NCBI GenBank assembly: GCA_030685215.1
Contig: JAUXQB010000258.1
Location: forward strand, 1 to 32,880
Direction: 5' to 3'
DNA length: 32,880 nucleotides
Origin: Actinomycetota bacterium
GTDB lineage: Bacteria; Actinomycetota; Acidimicrobiia; Acidimicrobiales; Ilumatobacteraceae
The notes under the pieces were generated by a model. It did not search any database. It was not told the DNA's origin and worked only from the letters and a program-made list of their open reading frames with translations. A program made the translations under genes and the position numbers. The first letter of the stretch is position 1. Every line of letters begins with the position of its first letter. Of this stretch, positions 17,593 through 25,914 are shown one piece after another.

Positions 17593-17772
17593 ATGAGCAA
17601 CGATTCAAACCTCAACGACGACCAGATCCAGTCCAACAAGCCGACCGAGGCCGACCAGAACCTCGATGCCGGCGGCGAAGGACCTCGCGACACGGGCGAC
17701 GAGCCCACTGAAGCCGACGACGACCGCGACGCAGGCGGCGAAGGGGCCGCCGACACCGGCGACGAGAGCTGA
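17593..17772 (+). CDS. Small acidic protein with two tandem 21-residue repeats
   Basis: A 59-codon frame starts at ATG 17593 and ends at TGA 17772. After a 16-residue Asn/Asp/Gln-rich head come two 21-residue repeats (residues 17-37 and 38-58; DNA 17641-17703 and 17704-17766). They share PTEAD, DAGGEG and DTGDE at identical spacing and differ at only 5 positions. The protein is very acidic with no hydrophobic core, so it is probably disordered. I do not recognise a family. No strong ribosome binding site is visible, and the transcript may be leaderless. Because it lies head to head with a JmjC oxygenase, it could be a substrate or partner of that enzyme; this is inference. Confidence 0.65.
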   Translation: MSNDSNLNDDQIQSNKPTEADQNLDAGGEGPRDTGDEPTEADDDRDAGGEGAADTGDES

Positions 17773-17799
17773 CCCACGCTCGATCGCGCTGAGGGCGGA

Positions 17800-18882
17800 T
17801 CAGTTCGTGCGGCCGGGTTCCAGGTACCAGCCGTACGGCGACGGTGTGTCGTCGGCTGCGTGGCGCGGGCCGTAGTGCTCGAAGAACACGGCCGCGACGA
17901 GCTCCTGGCGGCTGCGAACCTCGAACTTGGCGAAGATCGCCTTCAGATGGTCCTGCACCGTCCACTCCGAGATGAACAGCGCCCGACCGATCTCCCGGGT
18001 CGATGCGCCTCGCGCCACCCACTCCACCACTTCGCGTTCGCGAGGAGTCAGGCCGCGCGCACGCACGATGAGCTCTGCCAGCCGATGCGACCGCACCTGC
18101 TCGACGATCACCACCTCGCGATCGCCCATTCGCGTGGCGTGGAAGGCCAGCCAGCGCCCGTCTCGAGTGGCCAACGCCGCTTCGGCACGCACGCCCGCCG
18201 CCAGCTGGGCGCGCAGCGCGGCCACCACCTGTGGCACCTCGCCCGTGCCCAGTTGCTCGACGAGCCGACTCGCTTCGTCGGTCATCTCCGGCGCCGTGCC
18301 GCGTGGCCCGCACACGATCAAACCGGGAGGTACGTCGAGGGAGTCCGGGCGACGAACAGCGGCGCCGAGCAACGACCTGCGCAGCGTGACCGCGAACGAG
18401 GAGGAGATGGAACCGACCGCGTTCATCTCCTCGACGGTGAACGAACCCCCCGAGCGGAGCAAGCAGATGGCGCCCCAGGGCGTCTCGCCGTCGACCAGCA
18501 GGACCCTCAGCTCGTCGGTCACCCCGATGGGGCGGTAGATGTCGTCGAGACGTGCGCTGCCCGCCTCGTGGAGTCGGCTCGCATCGCGGAGGATGCCGCT
18601 GTGTCCTGGCGTGCGGAGCAGGTCGGTGAGTCCGAGCAGGTCGCCGCCGAGGTACTCGTTGTGGAACACCTGCTCCTCGAGGTCCGCGTCGCGGTCCATG
18701 CCGAGCAGCAGGCAGTGGGTCCACATCACGGTCGTCGGGTCGACCGTGGCCATCACGGCGACGTCGAAGCCGAGGTGACGACGCAGCACGTCGGCTGCAG
18801 CACGGCGCAGGTCCACGTGATCGACCACGTCACGGTCGAGGCGGTCGAACGCCCGCCGCAAGCGGTCCGCTGTGGCGCTCAA
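17800..18882 (-). CDS. LuxR family regulator with N-terminal GAF-like domain
   Basis: A 360-residue regulator. The C-terminal LuxR helix-turn-helix is clear at about residues 275-330 (LTPREREVVEWVARGASTREIGRALFISEWTVQDHLKAIFAKF). The N-terminal part (LRRAAADVLRRHLGFDVAVMATVD onward, then WGAICLLRSGGSFTVEEMNAVGSISSSFAVTLRR) has the layout of a GAF sensor domain. No phospho-acceptor domain is present. TTG at 18882 is chosen because GGAGG (minus strand, 18892-18888) lies five bases before it and no ATG or GTG occurs until well inside the GAF domain. It is divergent from a cupin gene. The ligand is unknown. Confidence 0.85.
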   Translation of the reverse strand: MSATADRLRRAFDRLDRDVVDHVDLRRAAADVLRRHLGFDVAVMATVDPTTVMWTHCLLLGMDRDADLEEQVFHNEYLGGDLLGLTDLLRTPGHSGILRDASRLHEAGSARLDDIYRPIGVTDELRVLLVDGETPWGAICLLRSGGSFTVEEMNAVGSISSSFAVTLRRSLLGAAVRRPDSLDVPPGLIVCGPRGTAPEMTDEASRLVEQLGTGEVPQVVAALRAQLAAGVRAEAALATRDGRWLAFHATRMGDREVVIVEQVRSHRLAELIVRARGLTPREREVVEWVARGASTREIGRALFISEWTVQDHLKAIFAKFEVRSRQELVAAVFFEHYGPRHAADDTPSPYGWYLEPGRTN

Positions 18883-18898
18883 CTGAGCCTCCGCGAAC

Positions 18899-18912
18899 CC
18901 CAGGATCCTGGG
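18899..18912. promoter_or_regulatory. Palindrome between the divergent LuxR regulator and cupin genes
   Basis: CCCAGGATCCTGGG is a perfect 14-bp palindrome, just upstream of the LuxR ribosome binding site. A -10-like TACCGT for the cupin direction lies at 18937-18942. It could be the LuxR binding site or a site for another factor. Confidence 0.45.
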
Positions 18913-18996
18913 ATGGCCGGTGCACGACGACGCTCGTACCGTGATCGGCGCTGCCGGCAACGCGCCGGAACGAGCAGATTCACGAGAGGAACCGCC

Positions 18997-19422
18997 ATGT
19001 TCACAACCTACCGACCGCATCCCGTCGCCGAGTTCTCCATGCGGGGCATCTCGATCAGTCCACTGGCTGCAGCCGGCGACTCGTGGGAGGCGATCCACCA
19101 GCGGGTCGCTCCCGGAGGTGGCTCTCCGCTCCACACACTCGCCGCCGACAAGCTGTTCGTAGTGCTCGCCGGCGCACCGACGCTCGTCATCGACGGCGTC
19201 GAACACGTCGGCCACCCTGGCGCGTCGGCCACCGTCACGGCCGGCGTGCCTCACCGCTTCGAGAACCGCTCGTCCCTCGACGCCGAGTTGCTCGTCGTCA
19301 CGAGTGGCGGCGACCACGTCGACTTCCTCCGCGGCATGGCCGCGCTCGGCACCGACGGGGCTCCGACCGCCGAGGTGTTGCGTGCACACGCGGCCGCGCA
19401 TCACGTCGAACTGCTGGTGTGA
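18997..19422 (+). CDS. Cupin domain protein
   Basis: A 141-residue single cupin. It shows GGGSPLHTLAADKLFVVLAGAPTLVIDG (conserved His followed by Lys in place of the common Glu) and the second motif GASATVTAGVPHRFENRS with the metal-type His. ATG 18997 has AGAGGA at 18985-18990, six bases upstream. The remaining residues form the short helix after the barrel (FLRGMAALG). Many stand-alone actinobacterial cupins have unknown roles, such as isomerases or sensors of small molecules. It is divergent from a GAF-LuxR regulator, which probably controls it. Confidence 0.82.
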   Translation: MFTTYRPHPVAEFSMRGISISPLAAAGDSWEAIHQRVAPGGGSPLHTLAADKLFVVLAGAPTLVIDGVEHVGHPGASATVTAGVPHRFENRSSLDAELLVVTSGGDHVDFLRGMAALGTDGAPTAEVLRAHAAAHHVELLV

Positions 19423-19462
19423 GCTGATGCCCAGCCCGCGGATCTGATAGGCACGCGCTTCG

Positions 19463-20128
19463 ATGAGCAACGAGCTGCACGATCGAGGGTTCGCCGCGTT
19501 CCTGTTCGACATGGACGGCACCGTCATCGACAGCATCGCAGCGGCAAATCGCATCTGGGCGCGGTGGGCAACACGCCACGGCCTCGATCCGGCCGAGGTG
19601 CTGGCGGCGATCCACGGGGTGCGCGCCGTCGACACCATCCGCCGGTTCGCGCCACCGGGCACCGATGTCGAGCTCGAGGCCGAACAGCTCACACAGGCGG
19701 AGATCGACGACGTCGAGGGCGTGGTCGAGGTGCCCGGCGCTCGCCGGTTCCTCGACTCGCTGCCCCCTGATCGATGGGCCATCGTCACCTCCGCGCCACG
19801 CGACCTCGCTCGGCGCCGGATGTCGGCCGCGGGCGTACCGATGCCCGCCGTGCTCGTCACCGCAGCCGATGTGCAGCGCGGCAAGCCGTTCCCCGACGGC
19901 TTCGTCGCCGCGGCCGCCGCGCTCGGGGTACCGGTGGCGGACTGCCTGATCTGGGAGGACTCGCCCGCCGGCATCGCCGCCGCCGAGGCATCGGGCGGTT
20001 CGGTGGTCGTCGTGAGCGCCACTCACGCCGAACCGACCCTCACCCGTCACCCGACCATCGAGGATTACGAGTCACTCGTGGTCGACGTCGATCCCGACGG
20101 ACAGCTCCGAGTCCGGCGCCTGAGCTGA
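19463..20128 (+). CDS. HAD family phosphatase (sugar-phosphatase type)
   Basis: A 221-residue HAD subfamily IA hydrolase. Motif I is FDMDGT (nucleophile Asp16, Asp18), motif II is the Ser/Thr in IVTSAPRD, motif III is the Lys in RGKPFPDGF, and motif IV is WEDSPAG. A helical C1 cap follows motif I. This arrangement matches beta-phosphoglucomutase-like and glycerol-3-phosphate or sugar phosphatases. The substrate cannot be told. It lies 40 bp after the cupin and probably shares its transcript. The gene ends in a hairpin that also terminates the convergent oxidoreductase. Confidence 0.88.
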   Translation: MSNELHDRGFAAFLFDMDGTVIDSIAAANRIWARWATRHGLDPAEVLAAIHGVRAVDTIRRFAPPGTDVELEAEQLTQAEIDDVEGVVEVPGARRFLDSLPPDRWAIVTSAPRDLARRRMSAAGVPMPAVLVTAADVQRGKPFPDGFVAAAAALGVPVADCLIWEDSPAGIAAAEASGGSVVVVSATHAEPTLTRHPTIEDYESLVVDVDPDGQLRVRRLS

Positions 20129-20153
20129 TCCGCGCGGCGTCGATGCGCGGATC
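20127..20153. terminator. Bidirectional terminator hairpin
   Basis: GATCCGCGC (20127-20135), nine bases, GCGCGGATC (20145-20153): a perfect 9-bp stem overlapping the HAD stop codon and 17 bp from the stop of the convergent oxidoreductase. There is no clear U-tract, as is common in GC-rich actinobacteria. Confidence 0.65.
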
Positions 20154-20169
20154 GAGCAGACGGCTGACG

Positions 20170-21576
20170 TCAGCGGGCAGTGGGACGTTTCGTGCGGCGC
20201 TTCACTGCGGCCAGCTCCACCCGTTCGGGGCGCTCCTTGTAGAACGGGTCGAGCGGGTAGCAGCCGGAGACGAGACCGGCGCGCGGCGCCGTCGTGCAGT
20301 CGCTGAACGTGCGGCACAGCTGCCGGCGGCGCAACGGTCGGCCGGCCAGCACGTCGGCCGGCAGGTCTGGGTACGACAATGCCATTCGGCCGATGCCGAT
20401 CATCGACGCCTGCCCGGCGGCGACCACGGCCTGGCCGACGTGCGGTAGCCACTCCTGTAGGTACGAGTACCCCGAACCGATGACCACCATCTCCGGCGCG
20501 GCCTGCGCCAGCGCCGCAGTGGCCGCGACCTGGCGGGCGACGCCGGCCAGCGGGTCCTCCGGTGGCAGGTAGCCGTCGGACGGCGGGAAGAAGGCAGGCC
20601 GCTGCACATGAGGGCAGTAGTAGGGGCTACCGGCGGTGGTGCAGAGCAGGCCGACCCCGAGCGACCGCAGCATGCTCACGAGCGCGAGCGGCTCGTGCAG
20701 GTCGACGCCGCGCCCGTACTCGTCCGCGCCGAAGGCGTACGGGTATCGGGCCTCGGTGGCCGGCATGCCGCGACCGTCGGGCCCGGGCACGAACGGCACC
20801 GAGTCGAACACCGAGAAGCGCACGCCGATCGCCAAGCCGGGTGCTGCGGCGCGGATGCCCTCGATGGTGGTGCGCATGAACCGCGTGCGATTGGCGAAGT
20901 CGCCGCCGTAGCGGCCGGGCCGTTCGAACGCGGTGAGCAGTTCGTGGCCGAGGTAGCCGTGGCATGCCTTCACGTCGACGAAGTCGAATCCCGCGTCACC
21001 CGCCAGCACGGCGCGGTCGACGAACAGTGCCACCAGATCGTCGAGCTCGCCATCACTGAGCAGCGAAGTGTCAGTCGCGCCGCTGGGCCCGTCGAGGATC
21101 GGGTGCCGATAGACGGTGCGCGGCGCCGGCGCGCCGTCGGGCCGTGAGTAGCGGCCTGAGTGGGTGAGCTGCAGCCCGACCACCTGGCCGTCGGTGAACA
21201 GCCGGCGCAGTGACGCCAACGCTCCCACCGTCGTCTCGTCGAGGAGCAGCTGGTGCGGGTTGGCACGACCGTCGTGACGAACCGCCGTGGCCTCGGCCCA
21301 CACAAGGCCCGCGCCGCCATCGGCGAAGCGCTGCCAGCGGCGCTGCACCAGCTCCGTCGGACGGCCGTCGGCAGTGCCGTCCCACCCCTCCATCGGCAGG
21401 ATCGCGAACCGGTTCGCGACGCTCAGTTCGCCTGCCGAGCCGTCGCTGATCGTGACCGGCCGTGCGAGCGCGCCGTCGTGAGCAACCGTCTCATCGACGG
21501 GCAGATCGACACCGAGCGCGGCGAGGTGGGCCGTGAACGCGGCATGCGTGTCGAGCGTGCGGAGTTGCGGGATCAT
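20170..21576 (-). CDS. NADH:flavin oxidoreductase (Old Yellow Enzyme family)
   Basis: A 468-residue FMN TIM-barrel enzyme (PF00724). Recognisable segments are NRFAILPMEGWDGTADGRPTELVQRRW, VGLQLTHSGRYSRPDG, DAGFDFVDVKACHGYLGHELLTAFERPGRYGG (the DVKxCHGYL active-site His-x-x-Tyr/His region), and late in the protein ASMIGIGRMALSYPDLP with a Cys-rich end (CRTFSDCTT, SGCYPLDPFYK). It probably reduces an enone or a dienoyl-like intermediate. ATG 21576 is chosen over ATG 21582 because it gives the classic ATGA overlap with the upstream dihydrodipicolinate-synthase-family gene and has GGAG at a normal distance. The two genes form one transcript away from the LacI operator. Confidence 0.88.
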   Translation of the reverse strand: MIPQLRTLDTHAAFTAHLAALGVDLPVDETVAHDGALARPVTISDGSAGELSVANRFAILPMEGWDGTADGRPTELVQRRWQRFADGGAGLVWAEATAVRHDGRANPHQLLLDETTVGALASLRRLFTDGQVVGLQLTHSGRYSRPDGAPAPRTVYRHPILDGPSGATDTSLLSDGELDDLVALFVDRAVLAGDAGFDFVDVKACHGYLGHELLTAFERPGRYGGDFANRTRFMRTTIEGIRAAAPGLAIGVRFSVFDSVPFVPGPDGRGMPATEARYPYAFGADEYGRGVDLHEPLALVSMLRSLGVGLLCTTAGSPYYCPHVQRPAFFPPSDGYLPPEDPLAGVARQVAATAALAQAAPEMVVIGSGYSYLQEWLPHVGQAVVAAGQASMIGIGRMALSYPDLPADVLAGRPLRRRQLCRTFSDCTTAPRAGLVSGCYPLDPFYKERPERVELAAVKRRTKRPTAR

Positions 21577-22511
21577 GCCCATGTCTCCAAGCGGCGGAGG
21601 ATGTCGGCGAGCACGTCACGGTCGCTCTCCGGACGGCGAGCCACACCGATGGGAGTGGCGCCGCCGGTGGCCCACCCGCGCAGATGGAACCACATCGCTG
21701 CGTCGTGGCGGTACGCCGGCACCGGCGGGCGAAAGGTGAACTGGCCGAGGTACTGCAGCAGATCGTCGAGCTCGTGGAATGCCGGGTCGCCGGCCAGCCA
21801 CAGTCGGTCGCGCATCGCGAACTCGGCCGGCGCGAACGTGGACAGGCCGAGCAGGTAGTCGCTCCCCCACATCACCATGTCGATCGCAAGGTCGTTCCCG
21901 GTGAGCACCATGAAGTCCGGGCGCACCTCGTCGCGCACTCGCAGCCGATCCCACTCCAGCTGACGAGACAGCGAGGAGTGCTTCGCTCCGATGCACTGCG
22001 GGATCTCCATCAGGGCCTGGTACGTCTGGAGGCCGACGATGCGACCGTAGGGCACGAACATCGCGCCGAGCTCGAAGCCGATGAAGCTGCCGATCTCGCG
22101 ACCGACGGTTGCATGCGCCGCCACCCAGTCCGCCTCGCTCAGCGCCCCGAGGCCGTGCGACGGGAACACCACCGGCGTGCCACCACGTTCGGCGATCGCG
22201 TGAGCGGCGCGCAGCAGCGCGAGCTCATCGTGGCGATCGCCCGGGGAGTCGGCCACGAACGCGCCGGCCACGAATCGACCGCCGGTGAGTGCCGACGTTC
22301 GATCGAGCACCCCCGTCGCCGTCGCAGCATCGAGCAGCTGCACGTAGCCGGTGTCCATGTTGACTGCGGGAGTCAGCCCCGCGTCGTGCGTCCGCACCAC
22401 GTGCGCCTCGAACGCGGCCCAGTCCACCGAACCGTCGGCGAGGAACGGCAGCAGGATCGCCGACATCCCGGTGATGCGCCGACGGGGGCGGAGGTCGGGC
22501 GTGTGGTTCAT
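21573..22511 (-). CDS. Dihydrodipicolinate synthase family (DapA-like) aldolase or dehydratase
   Basis: A 312-residue TIM-barrel Schiff-base enzyme. The Lys is Lys177 in CIGAKHSSLSR, and Tyr155 in VPYGRI sits near the usual catalytic Tyr. The classic GGTTGE loop is replaced by MDTGYV (residues 52-57), so it is not lysine biosynthesis; sugar-acid aldolases or dehydratases of this family are the better comparison. The length is normal. The gene is the first of the minus-strand arm of a divergent catabolic locus, overlapping the oxidoreductase by four bases. Start codon 22511 lies 37 bp from the LacI operator, so repression by the adjacent LacI protein is likely. The substrate is unknown. Confidence 0.85.
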   Translation of the reverse strand: MNHTPDLRPRRRITGMSAILLPFLADGSVDWAAFEAHVVRTHDAGLTPAVNMDTGYVQLLDAATATGVLDRTSALTGGRFVAGAFVADSPGDRHDELALLRAAHAIAERGGTPVVFPSHGLGALSEADWVAAHATVGREIGSFIGFELGAMFVPYGRIVGLQTYQALMEIPQCIGAKHSSLSRQLEWDRLRVRDEVRPDFMVLTGNDLAIDMVMWGSDYLLGLSTFAPAEFAMRDRLWLAGDPAFHELDDLLQYLGQFTFRPPVPAYRHDAAMWFHLRGWATGGATPIGVARRPESDRDVLADILRRLETWA

Positions 22512-22547
22512 CGCGTCACTCGGGTCCTCTCACTCGTGCACGTCGAT

Positions 22548-22567
22548 TCGTGCAAGCGTTTGCACGA
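22548..22567. promoter_or_regulatory. LacI-family operator
   Basis: TCGTGCAA (22548-22555), GCGT, TTGCACGA (22560-22567): 8-bp arms around a central CG, the LacI/PurR-type operator shape (TGCAA-n-CG-n-TTGCA core). It lies between divergent start codons at 22511 and 22637. A further short CGTGCACG is at 22535-22542. Confidence 0.82.
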
Positions 22568-22636
22568 CGGTCGATCGTATCGTAGGCTCACCCGGCCGGC
22601 TCGTCCACCTTCGTCCCGAGGCGGTGCAGGAGCTCG

Positions 22637-23650
22637 GTGTCAGGTCAGGCCGTCACACTCGCCGACGTGGCCCTCGCCGCGGGCGTGCACCCCAGCACCG
22701 TCTCGCGCGTCCTGAGCCGGCCGCAGTTGATCGGCGAGCCCACGCGCACCGCGGTGCACGAGGCGGTGGCACGCCTCGGTTACGTGCCCAACCGGGCAGC
22801 TCGACAGTTGGCCGGCGGGCGTGTCGGCAGCATCGGCGTGCTCGTGCCCGACATCACCAACCCGTTCTTCGCGCAGATCGTGCGCGCTGTGCAGCAGGGT
22901 TGCCGCGACGCCGGCCAGACGATGCTGCTGGCCGACACCGACCAGCGCGCCGACGAGGAACTGTCCGGGGCCCGCGCGTTGGCGGGCAGCGTCGACGGCT
23001 TCGTGGTCTGCAGCCCGGTCGCCGACATGAAGGGGTGGCGCAGCGTCGTGGGCGACACGCCGCTCGTTCTCGTCAACCGCCGAGCGAACGGCATCTCGTC
23101 GGTGGCACTCGACCAGCGGGCGATCGTCGAGCTCGGCGTGCAGCACCTCCGCGATCTCGGCCACCGAACGATCGGGGTCGTGCGCGGCCCCACCGCGTAC
23201 TGGTCGTCGAGGGAACGCGATCGGGTGATCCGAACACTCGACGGCATCACCGTCCTCGGCCCCGTGGCGCCCGACTTCCAGGCGGGCATCGCGCTCGCCG
23301 CCGAGCTGATGGCGTCGAGCGTCACCGGCGTGCTCGCATTCAACGACGTACAGGCACTGGGCATCATGGCGGGCTACCGCGCGGCGGGGCGATCGGTGCC
23401 GCACGATCTCTCGGTCGTCGGCTCGGACGACATCGCGGCCGGAGCGATGAGCGACCCCCCGTTGACCACCGTCACCGCACCGGTGCAGCAACTCGGCGTG
23501 ACCGCGCTGCAACTGATCGAGCAGCTCATCGCCGGCGGTGGCGCCACCGACGAGGTGTCGCTGCCGGTCTCGCTCACCATCCGACGCACCACCAAGGCGG
23601 CCGCCCGCGGCGCCGGAACACATCTCGCACGAAGAGGGGAACCGCAATGA
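22637..23650 (+). CDS. LacI family transcriptional regulator
   Basis: A 337-residue repressor. The N-terminal helix-turn-helix is VTLADVALAAGVHPSTVSRVLSRP, followed by the hinge helix RAARQLAGGR. The periplasmic-binding-like sensor domain begins SIGVLVPDITNPFFAQIV and ends with LSVVGSDDIAAGAMSDPPLTTV, all family standard. GTG 22637 follows GGAG at 22629-22632. It is the first gene of a four-gene overlapping operon (LacI, lipoprotein, two MocA-type dehydrogenases) and faces its own operator 70 bp upstream. It probably represses both arms of the locus until a sugar-like inducer appears. Confidence 0.92.
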   Translation: MSGQAVTLADVALAAGVHPSTVSRVLSRPQLIGEPTRTAVHEAVARLGYVPNRAARQLAGGRVGSIGVLVPDITNPFFAQIVRAVQQGCRDAGQTMLLADTDQRADEELSGARALAGSVDGFVVCSPVADMKGWRSVVGDTPLVLVNRRANGISSVALDQRAIVELGVQHLRDLGHRTIGVVRGPTAYWSSRERDRVIRTLDGITVLGPVAPDFQAGIALAAELMASSVTGVLAFNDVQALGIMAGYRAAGRSVPHDLSVVGSDDIAAGAMSDPPLTTVTAPVQQLGVTALQLIEQLIAGGGATDEVSLPVSLTIRRTTKAAARGAGTHLARRGEPQ

Positions 23651-25914
23651 GGAAGTCTTTCGGCCGACGCCAGTTCTTGAAGGTCTCGACGGGCGCGCTC
23701 GCCATCGGGGTGGTGGCGTGCAGCGACGACGGCGGGTCGGGCGACACGACACCCGACCCGACCGGCAGCGACCCGACCGCCGCACCCGACACCACCGCGG
23801 TCGCGGAGACGACCACCACCGTCGCAGCGGCGATCACGGCCGCGACCGTGCTGGCCGCCCCCGGCAGCCCCGGTCTCATCGACGAGGCCGTCTACCAGCA
23901 ACGCGCCACGGAGTATCTGCAGTTCGCCACTCAGACCCCGAAGGTGGGCAGCGCGGTCGGGGTGGCTGCCCACCTGGCTCGCGCAGCTCGCGAGACCGAC
24001 TTCGAGTGGGCCATCGACGACATCACCGTCGACTCGTTCGCCAACACGTTCACCAAGATCGACGAGTGGCGAGACACACGCGACTTCGACCTGATGTACC
24101 TCCACTGGGTGCTCGCACTCGGGCAGGGCGAGACGCCGTCCACGCAGCTCGCGCCAGAGGTGATCGAGGCCATTCGCGAGCGCATCGTCAACAACCGATA
24201 CCGCTACGACGATCCTCTGCCCGACGGGCGACTCGACAACCTCTGGTTCTGGTCCGAGAACCACATCATCATCAACCGCGTCATCGAGTACCTCGGCGGC
24301 ATGAGGTACCCGGACGACACGTTCACCGTCACCGGCCTCACCGGCGCCGAGCACATGGCCCGCGCCAAGCCCGACATCCTCGAGTGGGTGCACGAGCGCG
24401 GCCAGCTCGGCTTCTTCGAGTGGCACAGCAACGTCTACATGCTGAAGAACATCACGCCGCTGCACCTGCTGGCCGAGCAGGCCGACGACCCCGAGCTGGT
24501 GCAGGCCGCGGCGATGGCGCTCGACCTGTGCGTGCTCGACATGGCGGCGCACACGCAGGCCGGCTGCTACACGGCACCGCGAGGCCGCACGTACAAGAAG
24601 GACAAGCTGTCGTCGCTCGACGAGGACACGTTCGGTTCTGCCAAGTTCCTGTTCGACGACACCACCGCCGAGTACACGTCCGAGACCGACGGTGGCGCCA
24701 CGTTCCTCGCCGCTGGTGTGCGCTACCGCCCGCCGCAGTTGCTGGTCGACATCGCCATCGACGATCAGGAGAGCGTGGTGCGCGAGCGGCACGGCGTGTT
24801 CCTCGACACCGATGCCCCGCTGGAGGACGCTCCCGCCGCGCCGTACGGCAAGGACTTCGCCGACCGCGCCAACCTCTCGTTCTGGTGGAGCCTGGGCGGC
24901 CTCGGTCTGTGGCAGATGACCCGCACCGGTCTGCAGGAAGCCACCGACCACAAGCTGTGGGACACCGAACTGTTCGCGCAGGTGAAGCTCATCGCGGCCA
25001 TCAACGACAACGATCCCGAGCGTGTGCGCGAGTGGCTCCACCGGTTCGACGCCATCGTCAACTTCGGCTTCCTGGGCGAGGCCAACACCTACGCCTATCG
25101 CCACCGCAAGGTCAGCCTGGCCAGCGTGCTCGACCATCGCTTCGGCGAGATGCGCGACCAGGTGCATGTATGGCAGGCCGCCATCGACGAGGACGCGATG
25201 GTGTTCACGTCGCACCCCCTCACCGCGCCGAAGGTGACCGACGACTGGAACGACGACGACTCGCCCGGGTACTGGACCGGTGAGGCCTCTCTGCCGCGCA
25301 GCGCACAGCACCGCCGCACGGCGGTGCACATCTACCAGCCGGCGTGGAGCGAGGCGACCGATGCGACGCTGTGGTCGGTGTTCCCGTACCGCATGTTCAC
25401 GCACGCGTTCGTGCCGCAGGATCGCTTCGACGAGGTGCGCCAGGTGGGCAACTGGACCTTCGCCACGAAGGAGGGCGGCTACATCGCGCTGTGGTCGTGG
25501 CGAACCCCCACGTTCAAGGCCAACGACCCGGGTGTACCTGCCCGCACGTTCACCAAGCCGTACGACCTGGTCGCCGAGGGCGGCCCCGACAACGTGTGGA
25601 TCGTGGAGGTCGGCAACGACGAGGACGACGGCGACTTCGAAGCGTTCATCGCGGCGATCACCGCCACCGAGCCCGTCGTCGGGCAGACGGCCGACGGCTT
25701 CGATGTCGCATGGACCTCGCCATCGTCGGGGACCGTCGAGTTCTCGTCCACCGGTGCGTTCGTCGTGGCCGGCGAGGAGCAAGCGCTCGACGGGCACCCG
25801 CGCCACGACGGGCCGTGGGGCACCATCGAGCACGAGTCGTTGGTGCACGAGCTCGACAACGGTGCCAACAGCTGGGCACTCGACTTCGACGCCGCGACCC
25901 GAGTCGTGACGTGA
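23647..25914 (+). CDS. Tat-type exported lipoprotein with predicted helical-toroid domain
   Basis: A 755-residue exported protein. The N-terminus MRKSFGRRQFLKVSTGALA has the twin-arginine motif (Arg7, Arg8), and a lipobox ends VVAC with Cys25. A Thr/Asp-rich linker fills residues 26-65. Residues about 75-560 contain many helices with aromatic signatures (WFWSENHIIINRV, LGFFEWHSNVYMLKN, MALDLCVLDMAAH), like (alpha/alpha)6 toroids of lyases and glycoside hydrolases. The last 190 residues look like a beta domain (GYIALWSWRTPTF, FSSTGAFVVAG). I cannot name the family. The ATG overlaps the LacI stop (ATGA), and GAGGGGA lies upstream. Context suggests an extracytoplasmic enzyme on the carbohydrate sensed by LacI; no transporter gene is present. 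Confidence 0.78.
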   Translation: MRKSFGRRQFLKVSTGALAIGVVACSDDGGSGDTTPDPTGSDPTAAPDTTAVAETTTTVAAAITAATVLAAPGSPGLIDEAVYQQRATEYLQFATQTPKVGSAVGVAAHLARAARETDFEWAIDDITVDSFANTFTKIDEWRDTRDFDLMYLHWVLALGQGETPSTQLAPEVIEAIRERIVNNRYRYDDPLPDGRLDNLWFWSENHIIINRVIEYLGGMRYPDDTFTVTGLTGAEHMARAKPDILEWVHERGQLGFFEWHSNVYMLKNITPLHLLAEQADDPELVQAAAMALDLCVLDMAAHTQAGCYTAPRGRTYKKDKLSSLDEDTFGSAKFLFDDTTAEYTSETDGGATFLAAGVRYRPPQLLVDIAIDDQESVVRERHGVFLDTDAPLEDAPAAPYGKDFADRANLSFWWSLGGLGLWQMTRTGLQEATDHKLWDTELFAQVKLIAAINDNDPERVREWLHRFDAIVNFGFLGEANTYAYRHRKVSLASVLDHRFGEMRDQVHVWQAAIDEDAMVFTSHPLTAPKVTDDWNDDDSPGYWTGEASLPRSAQHRRTAVHIYQPAWSEATDATLWSVFPYRMFTHAFVPQDRFDEVRQVGNWTFATKEGGYIALWSWRTPTFKANDPGVPARTFTKPYDLVAEGGPDNVWIVEVGNDEDDGDFEAFIAAITATEPVVGQTADGFDVAWTSPSSGTVEFSSTGAFVVAGEEQALDGHPRHDGPWGTIEHESLVHELDNGANSWALDFDAATRVVT

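Noticed and set aside
22351-23646. In-frame upstream extension of the lipoprotein frame
   Set aside because: This stretch is occupied by the LacI gene in another frame, and the Tat signal begins at ATG 23647 with an ATGA overlap.
23374-25848. Long open frame on the minus strand opposite the Tat lipoprotein
   Set aside because: A shadow of a GC-rich coding strand; the plus strand has start, signal and coupling evidence.
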